A stretch of DNA of 64,000 nucleotides from Clostridium guangxiense (GTDB lineage Bacteria; Bacillota; Clostridia; Clostridiales; Clostridiaceae). This document shows, piece by piece, positions 53,541 through 61,906 of the stretch. Location: contig NZ_JAJNKE010000005.1 in NCBI RefSeq assembly GCF_021043395.1, forward strand, positions 1-64,000, read 5' to 3'. Made by a program: the position numbers and the translations under genes. The notes below the pieces were generated by a model. It was not told the DNA's origin. It made no database searches and saw only the letters and a list, made by a program, of their open reading frames with translations. Numbering within the stretch: position 1 is the stretch's first letter; each line of letters starts with the position of its first letter.

Positions 53541-54499
53541 TGTTCTACCTCCGGAATTAGGCATTCAAACTTATTAATATCCATTTGTGCCATTTGAGGA
53601 AAAAATTCTGGAACTAGGTGTATATAATATGCCGTATCAGAGAGCTGTGCATGCCCCATATAGGCACTTAAATAAGGTAAACATGCTGTTAAATCTTTCC
53701 CTTCATTTAACCATTTATACAACCTGTTTGTAGCAAAGGTATGCCTAAAATCATATACTCGGGGAGGATTTCCTCTAGAACGTTGAATACCAGTATTCAC
53801 CCAACATATTCTAAAAGTTTTTTCCATCCATCCTTTTGTATACATGCTGCCATCTGAGCTAGGGAAAAAATATTCACTTTGTGGAAAAATAAGTTGCTTT
53901 ACTTTATAATATTTTTTACATAGATCCAAAACGTCATCGGCTAGAATTACAACACGATCTTTGTGCCCTTTAGATTCTAAGATATTAAGTCTACCATTTT
54001 TTAAGTTCACATTGCATACTTTAAGCTTGCGAGCTTCTGATGGCCTAAGTCCACAACAGTAAATAACTCTAAATATAACAGGTATAACAAGATGTCTTAA
54101 AGGAAATTTTCTTTTGTATGGAATTTGGTCTAGTACATTGAAAAAAGATGACAATTCTTCTTTAGTGTAAATATGAGGAATGTATCGTTGTCCTTTTTTT
54201 ACTAGATCTACAGGAATTATATATGCTTCAATACCGATACGATTCATATATCTAGCAAGCTCGCGAATAGGCATAAGTCTATTTCTAAAACTATTGTTTT
54301 TCTCTGAATGATTAATTTGTGCCCAAGCAAGCCCGATTTCTTTTGTGAGATTGACCTCTGTATCAAAATTTTTTATGCAAAATTGGTCAAAATTATAAAG
54401 AATGCGTTCACTTTCTTCATACGGATACCCTAATAAGTGTTTCTGATCTACTAAACCCCTTATATGTTCTTTAAAATGACTGCTAAATATATACTTCAT
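53537..54499 (-). CDS. RIT tyrosine recombinase, second gene (RitB)
   Basis: 320 residues. N-terminal core-binding domain, then catalytic domain with CCGLRPSEARKLKVCNV (Arg I), PPRVYDFRHTFATNRLYKWL (box II, with Tyr in place of the usual His three residues before the Arg), and MGHAQLSDTAYYIHLVPEFF (His and Tyr). The replaced His could reduce activity or be a lineage feature. Start and stop overlap the neighbours by 4 bp each (ATGA), so the three are co-translated. The length fits RitB. Confidence 0.88.
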   Translation of the reverse strand: MKYIFSSHFKEHIRGLVDQKHLLGYPYEESERILYNFDQFCIKNFDTEVNLTKEIGLAWAQINHSEKNNSFRNRLMPIRELARYMNRIGIEAYIIPVDLVKKGQRYIPHIYTKEELSSFFNVLDQIPYKRKFPLRHLVIPVIFRVIYCCGLRPSEARKLKVCNVNLKNGRLNILESKGHKDRVVILADDVLDLCKKYYKVKQLIFPQSEYFFPSSDGSMYTKGWMEKTFRICWVNTGIQRSRGNPPRVYDFRHTFATNRLYKWLNEGKDLTACLPYLSAYMGHAQLSDTAYYIHLVPEFFPQMAQMDINKFECLIPEVEQ

Positions 54500-55743
54500 T
54501 GTAATTCCTCACTAGACACTTCAATTCCACATAGTTCCAAGGCACATTCTTTAAGTTGTCTTTCATTGGTACTGAGATATGGCTTTGATGAATCTATATT
54601 TGAATGTCCAAGAAATTCGCTAATTAATGATAGAGGCACTTCAGCTTCAAGCATTTTTGCCCCAACATATCGGCGAAAACTATGCATACCCTTCCTTTGA
54701 GTGTTATCATTTTGAACGCCTGACCTTTTAATATATCTTGATGCAATAGCACTGACAGAGCGCTCTCTAAGCTTTTCATAAGGTGGAGAAGAACGCAAAA
54801 AAATATATAGTGAATCTGATTTAGGTCTACCATTCAAAATATACTCTACTATACTATTACCAACAACAGGTTCAAGTGGCAATAGTAATGGCTTATTTGT
54901 TTTATGTTGAATGATTTGAATTTCATTATTATTCCAATCAATATTGCTATATTTTAAATTTGATATATCAATTGCTCGTAAACCAGTATTCTTTGCTAAA
55001 GTTAGAATGGCATAATCCCTTTTCCCACAAGGAGTTTCTCTATTTACTGTAGATAGAATATTTTCAGCTTCTGATTCTGTAAAACCATCATGGATTTTTC
55101 TTCTTTTAGGGATAGTTGCCATAAGAACAGGTACCATATCAACATTCATAAGTTGTTTTTCATTAAGATATTGTCCAAAAACACGTAATATAGATATAAT
55201 ATTTCCCATACCACTTGGATGAGTCCTTGCTGCAAAAGAAATATATCTATTTACATCTTCTAAAGTTACATTTGAAAAATTTTTATGACCATTTCCTTCA
55301 AGGTATAATAGAAACTGACGTATCTCCACTTTATGCCCTTTTAGTGTGCCTATGCTGTAAGTACTACTTTCAATTTTATTTTGTAAATACAATGATAAAA
55401 TTTTTTCAAAGTATTTATTTAATTTTTTAGTGTACCAATTTGGTAAGCAGGACCAGTTGACAGTTCCTGTTTCGAAACATTCATCCATCATAGCTGCGAC
55501 TTTTCTAATGTTTTGGTATTTGCTTCTATTAATAAGTGACAGTTCATATTGCTTACGTGCTTGAAACACTAGATTATCAATTATTTCTTTTGAATAATAC
55601 TCTTCATGATGTTCAGTAAAGTAAATGCTTAAGATCCTAAATCCTTCATAATCATAGTTACTTAATGTCTTGTCACTTAATCCAAAGGTTAGCATCTTCT
55701 CTTTAGTCATTGCTATTAATTCCGATAGTTTAATTTTGTTCAA
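54496..55743 (-). CDS. RIT tyrosine recombinase, first gene (RitA)
   Basis: About 415 residues; TTG 55743 is preferred because GAGGTG precedes it. Core-binding domain (TFGLSDKTLSNYDYEGFRILSIYF), then KNTGLRAIDISNLKYSNIDW (Arg I), HSFRRYVGAKMLEAEVPLSL (HxxR), LGHSNIDSSKPYLSTNERQ (His and Tyr). The lengths 415-320-344 match the A-B-C order known for recombinase-in-trio elements, in which all three genes and the terminal repeats are kept together. The gene starts 70 bp inside the right terminal repeat. Confidence 0.9.
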   Translation of the reverse strand: MNKIKLSELIAMTKEKMLTFGLSDKTLSNYDYEGFRILSIYFTEHHEEYYSKEIIDNLVFQARKQYELSLINRSKYQNIRKVAAMMDECFETGTVNWSCLPNWYTKKLNKYFEKILSLYLQNKIESSTYSIGTLKGHKVEIRQFLLYLEGNGHKNFSNVTLEDVNRYISFAARTHPSGMGNIISILRVFGQYLNEKQLMNVDMVPVLMATIPKRRKIHDGFTESEAENILSTVNRETPCGKRDYAILTLAKNTGLRAIDISNLKYSNIDWNNNEIQIIQHKTNKPLLLPLEPVVGNSIVEYILNGRPKSDSLYIFLRSSPPYEKLRERSVSAIASRYIKRSGVQNDNTQRKGMHSFRRYVGAKMLEAEVPLSLISEFLGHSNIDSSKPYLSTNERQLKECALELCGIEVSSEELQ

Positions 55744-55813
55744 TAAATACACCTCAAATTCTAGTAAGTCGAGACTTTTCTCGCTACTATAATTATTGGC
55801 AAATCGTAGAAAA

Positions 55814-55917
55814 TTATTCCGATGTTTTGTTGATATTTTGATTTAGCATACTGATTCAATGCACTTTTTTACATTTTGCATTCCAATCTTCGGAATAACT
55901 GTTTCTTCGGGATAATC
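55814..55917. repeat. Right terminal inverted repeat of the island
   Basis: Motifs TTATTCCGA (55814-55822), 65 nt, CTTCGGAATAAC (55888-55899), 7 nt, TCGGGATAATC (55907-55917) are the inverted counterpart of the left end, with identical spacings. 55918-55940 is short flank. Confidence 0.82.
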
Positions 55918-55940
55918 ACTACAAGGAATAATATCTATAA

Positions 55941-56330
55941 CTAAAAATCATGCTTTTTTCTATTCCCATGTTTATCAAAGTTTTTTCTTAAGGCTACCTC
56001 CGTAGGAAATATTGAAGCAATTAAAAAAACAAGTTGTACAAAGCAAAGTATACCACCAAAGCTACCTACAGTACCTTCATCTTTTCCGATTGCAAACAAC
56101 ATTGATATTACAGAAGGAACAATCATTATACCTCCTATAATCATCCACAATTTTCCGCAGTAATGGTGTGCAAACTTCTAGGTATCTTTGTTTTTCGTAG
56201 ACATAGATGTTCTATATCCAAAAATCTGATTAATTTCCTTTGGTGGATTTTTAATAAGATATTTACCGAATCCAGCCATCGTAAATGGAATTAATAAATC
56301 CATTACCATCATAGAGCTCCAAAATTCCAT
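55941..56330 (-). pseudogene. SdpI-like membrane protein with an internal TAG
   Basis: A 129-residue frame from ATG 56330: MEFWSSMMVMDLLIPFTMAG...PPKEINQIFGYRTSMSTKNKDT, then TAG at 56178-56180, then KFAHHYCGKLWMIIGGIMIV in the same frame. The SdpI family has a Trp at this site, so TGG to TAG fits. The family covers immunity proteins against sporulation-delaying toxin and related membrane proteins. It could be functional only with suppression; treat as nonsense-mutated. Confidence 0.85.
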
Positions 56331-56366
56331 CTTTGTATCACCCTTTTAAATATAAATAGTTTCTTA

Positions 56367-56417
56367 TTATATTGTATTTCCAAGATATCCATTTACACCT
56401 ATAATCAATATCCTCAC
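56367..56417 (-). pseudogene. 5' stub of an NAD-dependent epimerase gene
   Basis: GTG 56417, preceded by AAGGAGAATTA, encodes a Rossmann start (RILIIGVNGYLGNTI) then TAA. It looks like the beginning of a sugar epimerase gene whose remainder is lost. Weak but with a clear ribosome binding site. Confidence 0.55.
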
Positions 56418-56493
56418 AATTAATTCTCCTTCTAAATTTCATATATAAATCATTTTAATCCCAATTTACGTAACTGCCTTACATAAAAAACAA

Positions 56494-57192
56494 CTAATTT
56501 TTTCGTAAAATAACATGATGAAAGGATGCTACAGCTTTATACACTTCCAATTCACTTACCTTTAATTCTATTTTAAGCATTTGCTCCTGCCAGGTTTTAT
56601 CCTTTTGAATTTCTTGATTTTGCTGCAAATCCCAAAAGGTTCTCATTCCTAAGATTTTTTCTACTCTAAATTTATCTGACCATTCCAATATATCTGAATC
56701 CTCATAGTAATTAATTTCACCAAACTGCTGTGCATGTCCATTTTTTCCTTCTAACAATTCATTTGCATGTTCAAAGTTATTTAGCAGTACTACCATCTGT
56801 ATAACCCTTCCAGCCCTATTATGTTTTAAAATAGACAAATATCCATTTTTCTTCAATACTCTTGAAAATTCATTTATAATTTCTTTTCTTTCATCTGCAT
56901 ATTCAAGAACATTGTGACATAATATCACATCAAAGGATTCGTCTTCGAAATTCTTAAGTTCATTGATATCCCCTTTTATTTGTGTATAATCATTTTCTGT
57001 AAACCTATCGCAAAGCATCTTTTCATTTGGCTCAATTGCAACAACCTCATTATCTACAGCAAAATGATTAGCTGTTATACCATGTCCACTTCCAAAATCC
57101 AAAACTCGTTTATTATGTATATATTTTAATTGTTCCCAGGTCATTTTCTTTTGCAGTAACTCCCAGGTAGCAACATCTTTAATCTCCATCAT
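56494..57192 (-). CDS. SAM-dependent methyltransferase
   Basis: 232 residues; the start is one of two or three consecutive ATGs (GAGG upstream). Motif I is VLDFGSGHGITANHFAVDNEVVAIEPNEKML, then DVILCHNVLEYADERKEIINEFSRVLKKNGYLSI. Class I, UbiE/methyltransferase-11-like, cytoplasmic, substrate unknown. Upstream are a GNAT and other small enzymes on the same strand. Start choice is not certain. Confidence 0.87.
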   Translation of the reverse strand: MMEIKDVATWELLQKKMTWEQLKYIHNKRVLDFGSGHGITANHFAVDNEVVAIEPNEKMLCDRFTENDYTQIKGDINELKNFEDESFDVILCHNVLEYADERKEIINEFSRVLKKNGYLSILKHNRAGRVIQMVVLLNNFEHANELLEGKNGHAQQFGEINYYEDSDILEWSDKFRVEKILGMRTFWDLQQNQEIQKDKTWQEQMLKIELKVSELEVYKAVASFHHVILRKN

Positions 57193-57247
57193 CAATGCCT
57201 CCTATTCACATAACATTATCTCAGCGGCCTACTATTTCTTATTTCCA

Positions 57248-57643
57248 TCAAAAATCCATAGGTCTAGCAGTAGGCTTGAAACCAACCTTTTCATAGACAC
57301 CATGGGCATCCTTTGTAATTAACAGCCATTGATACACATCTCTTAATTCTTCATGCTGCAATATATAATTTATAATTTTTTGACCTATTCCTCTTTTTCT
57401 AAACTTCTCTTCTATATATACGTCTGTTATATATGCAAATCTTGTTTTATCAGAAATCACTCTGGCATAACCAATTTGTTCACTGCCATTCGCAAAAGCT
57501 CCAATAACCAAGGCCGAATTAATAGCACCTTTTTTTATTTCTTCAATTTTAATCTTAGGACTCCAGTATGCCTTTGAAAGCATCTCTGTTATCCTTTCAA
57601 AATCCATCTTTTCAATTCCATCTTTTATAATAATGTTTTCCAT
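57248..57643 (-). CDS. GNAT family N-acetyltransferase
   Basis: 131 residues, a compact GNAT: FAYITDVYIEEKFRKRGIGQKIINYILQHEEL (RKRGIGQK acetyl-CoA loop near 83-90), and AHGVYEKVGFKPTARPMDF at the end. It begins MENIIIKDGIEKMDFERITEMLSKAYWSP. Such small GNATs often act on small molecules or peptides; substrate unknown. Upstream of the methyltransferase by 55 bp on the same strand. Confidence 0.86.
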   Translation of the reverse strand: MENIIIKDGIEKMDFERITEMLSKAYWSPKIKIEEIKKGAINSALVIGAFANGSEQIGYARVISDKTRFAYITDVYIEEKFRKRGIGQKIINYILQHEELRDVYQWLLITKDAHGVYEKVGFKPTARPMDF

Positions 57644-57660
57644 AGTAATCCCCTTTCCTA

Positions 57661-57709
57661 AAAATATAATCTAATACCAATTTACACCATCACCTTAGGT
57701 AAGGAGCAA
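57661..57709. repeat. Family E short repeat, copy 2
   Basis: Closely similar to 39727-39775, including ACACCAT-ACCTTAGGTAAGG. Here also between minus-strand genes (GNAT and HAD). Confidence 0.65.
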
Positions 57710-57737
57710 CTGCTTTAAAATATTTCTTCGTAAATAA

Positions 57738-58556
57738 TTAAAACTTTGCATTATTCAGCAACCATTTTACTACCCCATCATTATTATTACTTTCTATAAT
57801 GCCTGTTGCTATCTTCTTTAATTCACTATCAGCATTATCTACAGCATAACATTCATCCGATATTTCAAACATGGGAATATCATTCTTTCCATCACCAAAT
57901 GATATTATTTTGTCACAGTTATACATTTTTTTTAGTTGTAAAATTGCATTTGCCTTGGTTGCAGACTGTGGCATTATTTCTAACCATTGTTCTTTAGTAT
58001 ATATATCCTTTTGATATACACAATAATATTTATTTTTCAAGGCTTCATATAAAGGTAATAATTTCTTTTCACTGTCTATACATGTAAAATAGAATATCTT
58101 TCCAGTAATTATCTCTTTCATATTATCTAATGGATTGTCACGAATATCATTTTTTCGGCTATCTAAAAATAGTTTCATACCGCTGTTAACTTTATAGCTT
58201 AAATACGAATATTTTTCCTTTCCATTAATCAAAGAATATACAATAGGGAAAACCTCATAATCCCTTAACATTTCCCAAATATTGTTTTTCTGTTCATCCA
58301 AAAAAACATTTGTCATCAATCTTTTCTTTGTTTCATTGCTCAATATGAAAGCACCGTTGTAAACTATCAAAGGAATTTTTGCATTCAGACCTTTTGTTAC
58401 CTTTTGAGATGTAATTGCAGACCTTGCCGTTGCATAGGAAAATATCATTCCTCTATCAACTAAGTCATTCAAGACTTTACAACTATATTCAGATATTTGC
58501 TCATTACTATGTAATAATATCCCATCTAAATCTGAAACGTATATAATTTTTTCCAT
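57738..58556 (-). CDS. Cof-type HAD hydrolase
   Basis: 272 residues. Motif I is VSDLDGILLHSN (DxDG), motif II near RSAITSQKV, and motif IV IISFGDGKNDIPMFEISDECYAVDN with the cap domain between (Cof subfamily). It dephosphorylates a phosphosugar, FMN or similar; the true substrate is unknown. Cytoplasmic. It stands alone, followed by a repeat E and a GNAT. Confidence 0.9.
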   Translation of the reverse strand: MEKIIYVSDLDGILLHSNEQISEYSCKVLNDLVDRGMIFSYATARSAITSQKVTKGLNAKIPLIVYNGAFILSNETKKRLMTNVFLDEQKNNIWEMLRDYEVFPIVYSLINGKEKYSYLSYKVNSGMKLFLDSRKNDIRDNPLDNMKEIITGKIFYFTCIDSEKKLLPLYEALKNKYYCVYQKDIYTKEQWLEIMPQSATKANAILQLKKMYNCDKIISFGDGKNDIPMFEISDECYAVDNADSELKKIATGIIESNNNDGVVKWLLNNAKF

Positions 58557-58635
58557 ATCGCTTCTCCTTCAAATTATATAACCCCTATATTAAATAACTC
58601 CACTTTCCAGTATAGAAAATGTTTTATTATCACAA

Positions 58636-59356
58636 TTAATTCTTTATTAGTTCATCTACAGCTTGTTTCCAAAACTTTTCTGGAATATCTGGCCACGCGC
58701 AAGCACCTGTTTTCTCCATGCACAACTTCATGGCTCTTGATAGAACTTTACCATGAGATATATTACCACCATGCAAAATACTTTCAGTTATAACACTCCA
58801 GTAAGGCGCGTGTTCATATAGATTTGCTTCGTGCATATCGCTAATTACCATATTAGTATCATACTCAAGACTAATAAATTCCTCTGACCATATTCCATCG
58901 TTTCCATGCAGTATCAAAAACTGAGTTTTTCCTCCACTAAAAAGAGGTATACCAACGGCTCCTGGATTTAAAGCACATTTATTGTTATGTACAATTTTTC
59001 TTTGTACATGGGAATGGCCACATAATATGATTGATGTTGTTACGGTATTCATAGGCGGTAAGTAAATTATAGGCATATAATAATGAGCCACTGCAAAAAT
59101 TTTTATCCTTCCAACCCTTTTCACCACCAGCACGATATTTTAACCAATAATCTTCCTTATTTCCTTTGATAAAATAGCATTTATATTTTTCATTCAAATC
59201 ATATAATATCTGCATTGTTTTTTCTGGGTAGGCTAACTCACCAATATAATCACCCAAAAATAAAAAGGTACTAATGTTGCGTGAAAATGCATATTCAAGG
59301 CAGCACTTTAGTGCAACGTAATTGCCATGAATATCTGACACAACTGCTATATCCAT
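58636..59356 (-). pseudogene. Frameshifted calcineurin-like metallophosphoesterase
   Basis: The N-terminal part starts at 59356 (MDIAVVSDIHGNYVALKCCL, GDYIGELAYPE, GNKEDYWLKYR) with motifs DxH, GDY and GN. It ends early in a shifted frame (PFPCTKKNCT). The remainder runs in another frame (58636-59133), including CGHSHVQRKIVHNNK (GHxH) and LNPGAVGIPLFSGGK. The pieces overlap in different frames near 59020. A full length would be about 240-250 residues, YfcE/YmdB-like. Probably nonfunctional. Confidence 0.83.
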
Positions 59357-59394
59357 ATTGTCCTCCTTAATCTCCGCTTCATTACGTCTGCAAA

Positions 59395-59889
59395 TTATAC
59401 TGCATGTTCTTTTGAAAAAAATTCTTGTTTGATACCCTTGTCATCTGTTCTTCTCGTTTCTGTATAATTTCCTTCTGTATATCTTCCAATAATTTTTCTC
59501 CAAAAACATATTGCAGGTTCATTAAAATCAAATTGAGAAACCCTCCATTTACCAGGAAACATATCAAAAATCATATTTGCAGCCCTCTCTCCAATTTTTA
59601 ACCTTGGGTATTTTCTCATGATAAAGAAGTGCCTCAAATAATTAATACCTTCTTCATCAATAAATTTTATAACTGCTAAACCAGCTAATTTTCCTTCAAC
59701 TTTAATTAAAAATGAACTATAGTTATCTTTAGTATAATACTCATCAACATCATTTAATGGCTGGTACAACCCATCATCATTTATATCCATCTTATTCAAT
59801 TCACTAAAATCATAAGCAAATAATTGGTTCAAATTATAGAAAATATCTTTTTCATTTTTTGTAACCTTACTTAGCGATATATTTATCAT
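59395..59889 (-). CDS. GNAT family N-acetyltransferase
   Basis: 164 residues from ATG 59889 (GGAGGATAAA upstream). GNAT core LRHFFIMRKYPRLKIGERAANMIFDMFPGKWRVSQFDFNEPAICFWRKI (Q/R-x-x-G-x-G loop is KIGERA, weak). N-terminal region ISLSKVTKNEKDIFYNLNQLFAYDFSEL. Substrate unknown. It overlaps the NUDIX gene region by only 41 bp of gap and may be in the same transcript. Confidence 0.8.
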   Translation of the reverse strand: MINISLSKVTKNEKDIFYNLNQLFAYDFSELNKMDINDDGLYQPLNDVDEYYTKDNYSSFLIKVEGKLAGLAVIKFIDEEGINYLRHFFIMRKYPRLKIGERAANMIFDMFPGKWRVSQFDFNEPAICFWRKIIGRYTEGNYTETRRTDDKGIKQEFFSKEHAV

Positions 59890-59930
59890 TTTATCCTCCA
59901 TAAATATGCAAACATCATGCACTTGATTTA

Positions 59931-60458
59931 CTACAATTTCAATAAATACAACATAAGAGCGGTAAGTGAAAGTCCATCTTTTATTTTATTATCTTTTATC
60001 ATTCTTTTTATTTCTTTTACAGAAATCCACTTTACTTCTTTTACTTCATTTTTATCAAAGTCACTAACAATTCCAAGGGTTGAGGATTTCACAATATTAA
60101 ATACTTGATTGGACATTCCATTTGAAGGATTGTACGAATAAATAAAATCAGGTTCTGTGATATCATAGCCTGTTTCCTCTAACACTTCTCTTTTAGCCGC
60201 CATGCATGGAGTTTCTCCAGCTTCAATTCCACCAGCAGGTATTTCCCATTCTACGGAATTAGTTGTGTATCTATAAGAATGCACAAATAATATTTCCCCT
60301 TTATTATTTTCTACTACTGCTGCAACTGCTTGTTTAGGAAAATCTAACATGTGATGTTTCCCAATTATCCTGCCATCAGGAAAGAGAACTTTATCTGCAT
60401 ATAAATTTACCCATTTACTTTCATAAATAGTTTTTCGCGATAACCTCTTAGGTAACAT
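59931..60458 (-). CDS. NUDIX hydrolase, ADP-ribose pyrophosphatase-like
   Basis: 175 residues. The Nudix box is GGIEAGETPCMAAKREVLEETGYD (GX5EX7REUXEEXGU) near 75-98, preceded by QAVAAVVENNKGEILFVHSYRY. LFPDGRIIGKHHMLDF and SNPSNGMSNQVF are typical of the ADP-sugar branch. It likely hydrolyses ADP-ribose or related nucleotides in the cytoplasm. The gene is 41 bp upstream of the GNAT at 59395. Confidence 0.9.
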   Translation of the reverse strand: MLPKRLSRKTIYESKWVNLYADKVLFPDGRIIGKHHMLDFPKQAVAAVVENNKGEILFVHSYRYTTNSVEWEIPAGGIEAGETPCMAAKREVLEETGYDITEPDFIYSYNPSNGMSNQVFNIVKSSTLGIVSDFDKNEVKEVKWISVKEIKRMIKDNKIKDGLSLTALMLYLLKL

Positions 60459-60517
60459 ATGATCTGCACTCCTTCGAAACTTTATTCTTCATTATTCTCC
60501 TAATTTATATATATTCC

Positions 60518-60967
60518 TCACTCTAAACGTAATGACGCCCCATTTCCCCAGCCGTCAGCTTCTGCAGTATCTTCTAAAATATAATATTTATTTTTAAATT
60601 TTACAACCACCCTCCCATCGCTAGAAGTAAATATTTCTGTCCCTCTTTTTATCCCATTAGATACGCCATTAGCTTTTGGTTTTAAGAAAAATAATATCTC
60701 TTTCCTAACAGTGCCAGCTTTAGTTAATCTAATGCCTTTTAGCTTTTGTGGATCTGCAGCAGCAGGTGAGCATATTACGTACAATTTGTTGTTATATCTT
60801 AAATATGTAAAGCATAAATCTGAAGGAATAAATCTATTAACAATCATAGGGCTAAATTCATATATCAATAAAATTATTGCAATTGTAACTATCAGATCTT
60901 TTAGAAGTCCTACTATAAAATTTTTTAATTGTTTAAATTTAAAATCAATTTCTATAGGCTTTTTCAC
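60518..60967 (-). CDS. Membrane-anchored hypothetical protein
   Basis: 149 residues, not recognised. A short cytoplasmic N-terminus is followed by one membrane helix (FIVGLLKDLIVTIAIILLIYEF, about 17-38) and an extracytoplasmic beta domain with DGRVVVKFKNKYYILEDTAE and ending GNGASLRLE. Reasonable ribosome binding site (AAGGTTTG). Same strand as its neighbours, with no obvious function. 60968-61042 contains a small GATAAACCACCTTGAAACTT / GAAATGGTTTATT palindrome. Confidence 0.55.
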   Translation of the reverse strand: MKKPIEIDFKFKQLKNFIVGLLKDLIVTIAIILLIYEFSPMIVNRFIPSDLCFTYLRYNNKLYVICSPAAADPQKLKGIRLTKAGTVRKEILFFLKPKANGVSNGIKRGTEIFTSSDGRVVVKFKNKYYILEDTAEADGWGNGASLRLE

Positions 60968-61042
60968 TACAAACCTTCACCTCAAATTTTAAAATTTATT
61001 TAAAGATAAACCACCTTGAAACTTGAAATGGTTTATTTATAA

Positions 61043-61528
61043 TTACCACAACCAATTATCTTTTTTTAACTCATAATACCTAAATACTTCATCCTCACAA
61101 ACATATTGAAATCCTAATTTTTTCATAATATATTGACTTCTTGTATTCCTAAGAACAGCATCTGCATACAATGTATTTAATCCGAGCTGTTCAAATGCAT
61201 ATTGAATCATAAGTTTTTCTGCTTCTGTTCCATAGCCCTTTCCATTTACGCTATCGTTTACAAGATGAATTCCCAGATTTCCTTTTTTTACTATATTATT
61301 AATATATTTTATTTGAACTTCACCAATAGCTGTTTCATTAACAATAATAGCAAATACCTTTCTTTTAGAATCTTTTATACGTTCATTAGAATAAGCATCA
61401 ACCTTTTCAACTGAGTATTCATAGGCTTCGTGTGTCATCATTGGATCTGCTACATACTTTTTATATATTTCATGGCATAATTCTCTTGTTAATGGCCTTA
61501 ACGCAACACTTTTACCTATTATATCCAC
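61043..61528 (-). CDS. RimJ/RimL-type GNAT acetyltransferase
   Basis: 161 residues from GTG 61528, selected because TTGGAGG precedes it; the more upstream ATG lies before that site. Starts DIIGKSVALRPLTRELCHEI and has VKKGNLGIHLVNDSVNGKGYGTEAEKLMIQYAFEQLGLNTLYADAV (GKGYGTEA acetyl-CoA loop). It acetylates N-termini or small molecules; unknown substrate. Its upstream region merges with the left arm of family A copy 4. Confidence 0.87.
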   Translation of the reverse strand: MDIIGKSVALRPLTRELCHEIYKKYVADPMMTHEAYEYSVEKVDAYSNERIKDSKRKVFAIIVNETAIGEVQIKYINNIVKKGNLGIHLVNDSVNGKGYGTEAEKLMIQYAFEQLGLNTLYADAVLRNTRSQYIMKKLGFQYVCEDEVFRYYELKKDNWLW

Positions 61529-61552
61529 CTTTATAACCTCCAAATACTTTTC

Positions 61553-61906
61553 ATAAATGAACAAGCTAAAATCTTAGAACTTCTAATATCAAATTCACTC
61601 ATGTAAATTGGAATTTAGCAAGGTGATATTGATTTGGAATATTAAATAAAGCTAATAAATCTTGGTTCAAAAATTGTAAAATGCTTAGATATTTCAATCT
61701 GTTTGAGCGTATGCGAGTATAAACATACGCGGGGTTTGGGCTTTACCCATTATCCTTCTAGAACCCAAAGCAACCACTTTTTTTAAATAACCACTTAGAT
61801 TTATAGGATTTTTTTAACGCAACGAAGCATTGTTACTTCACAAATTCCAGTTTGTATGGATGAACTTAGTATTTGAAATTTTCAAATTTTAAGTTGTCTA
61901 TCTATT
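61553..61906. repeat. Family A palindrome (copy 4) with an internal family D element
   Basis: Left arm ATGAACAAGCTAAAATCTTA...ATATCAAATTCACTC...AAATTGGAATTTAG and right arm AAATTCCAGTTTG...TTTGAAATTTTCAAATTTTAAGTTGTCTATC. The centre holds family D instead of B. The right end overlaps the stop of the phosphatase gene. Confidence 0.75.
61641..61840. repeat. Family D palindromic repeat, copy 2
   Basis: Contains GCTAATAAATCTTGGTTCAA and the distal GCAACGAAGCATTGTTACTT. Internal hairpin GGGTT...GGGCTTTACCC...AACCC, with compensatory changes relative to copies 1 and 3. Confidence 0.78.

Larger units (their letters stand above)
42015..55917. mobile_element. Composite arsenic-resistance island bounded by RIT-type inverted repeats
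   Basis: About 13.9 kb. The ends carry the same ordered set of motifs in inverted orientation with identical spacing. It holds a truncated Tn3-family transposase and a small tyrosine recombinase on the left, two arsenic gene clusters in the middle, and three overlapping tyrosine recombinases (recombinase-in-trio) on the right. No target duplication could be identified by eye. The boundary and unity of the element are inferred from the end motifs. Confidence 0.75.

Noticed and set aside
52506-55743. Tn554-type transposon genes
   Set aside because: Tn554 has two recombinases plus a small TnpC. Here three full-size tyrosine recombinases overlap, which fits recombinase-in-trio elements better.
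42015-55917. Simple target-site duplication at the island ends
   Set aside because: I compared the bases outside the two terminal motif arrays (around 42000-42014 and 55918-55932) and saw no convincing direct repeat. The element may have lost it or not make one.
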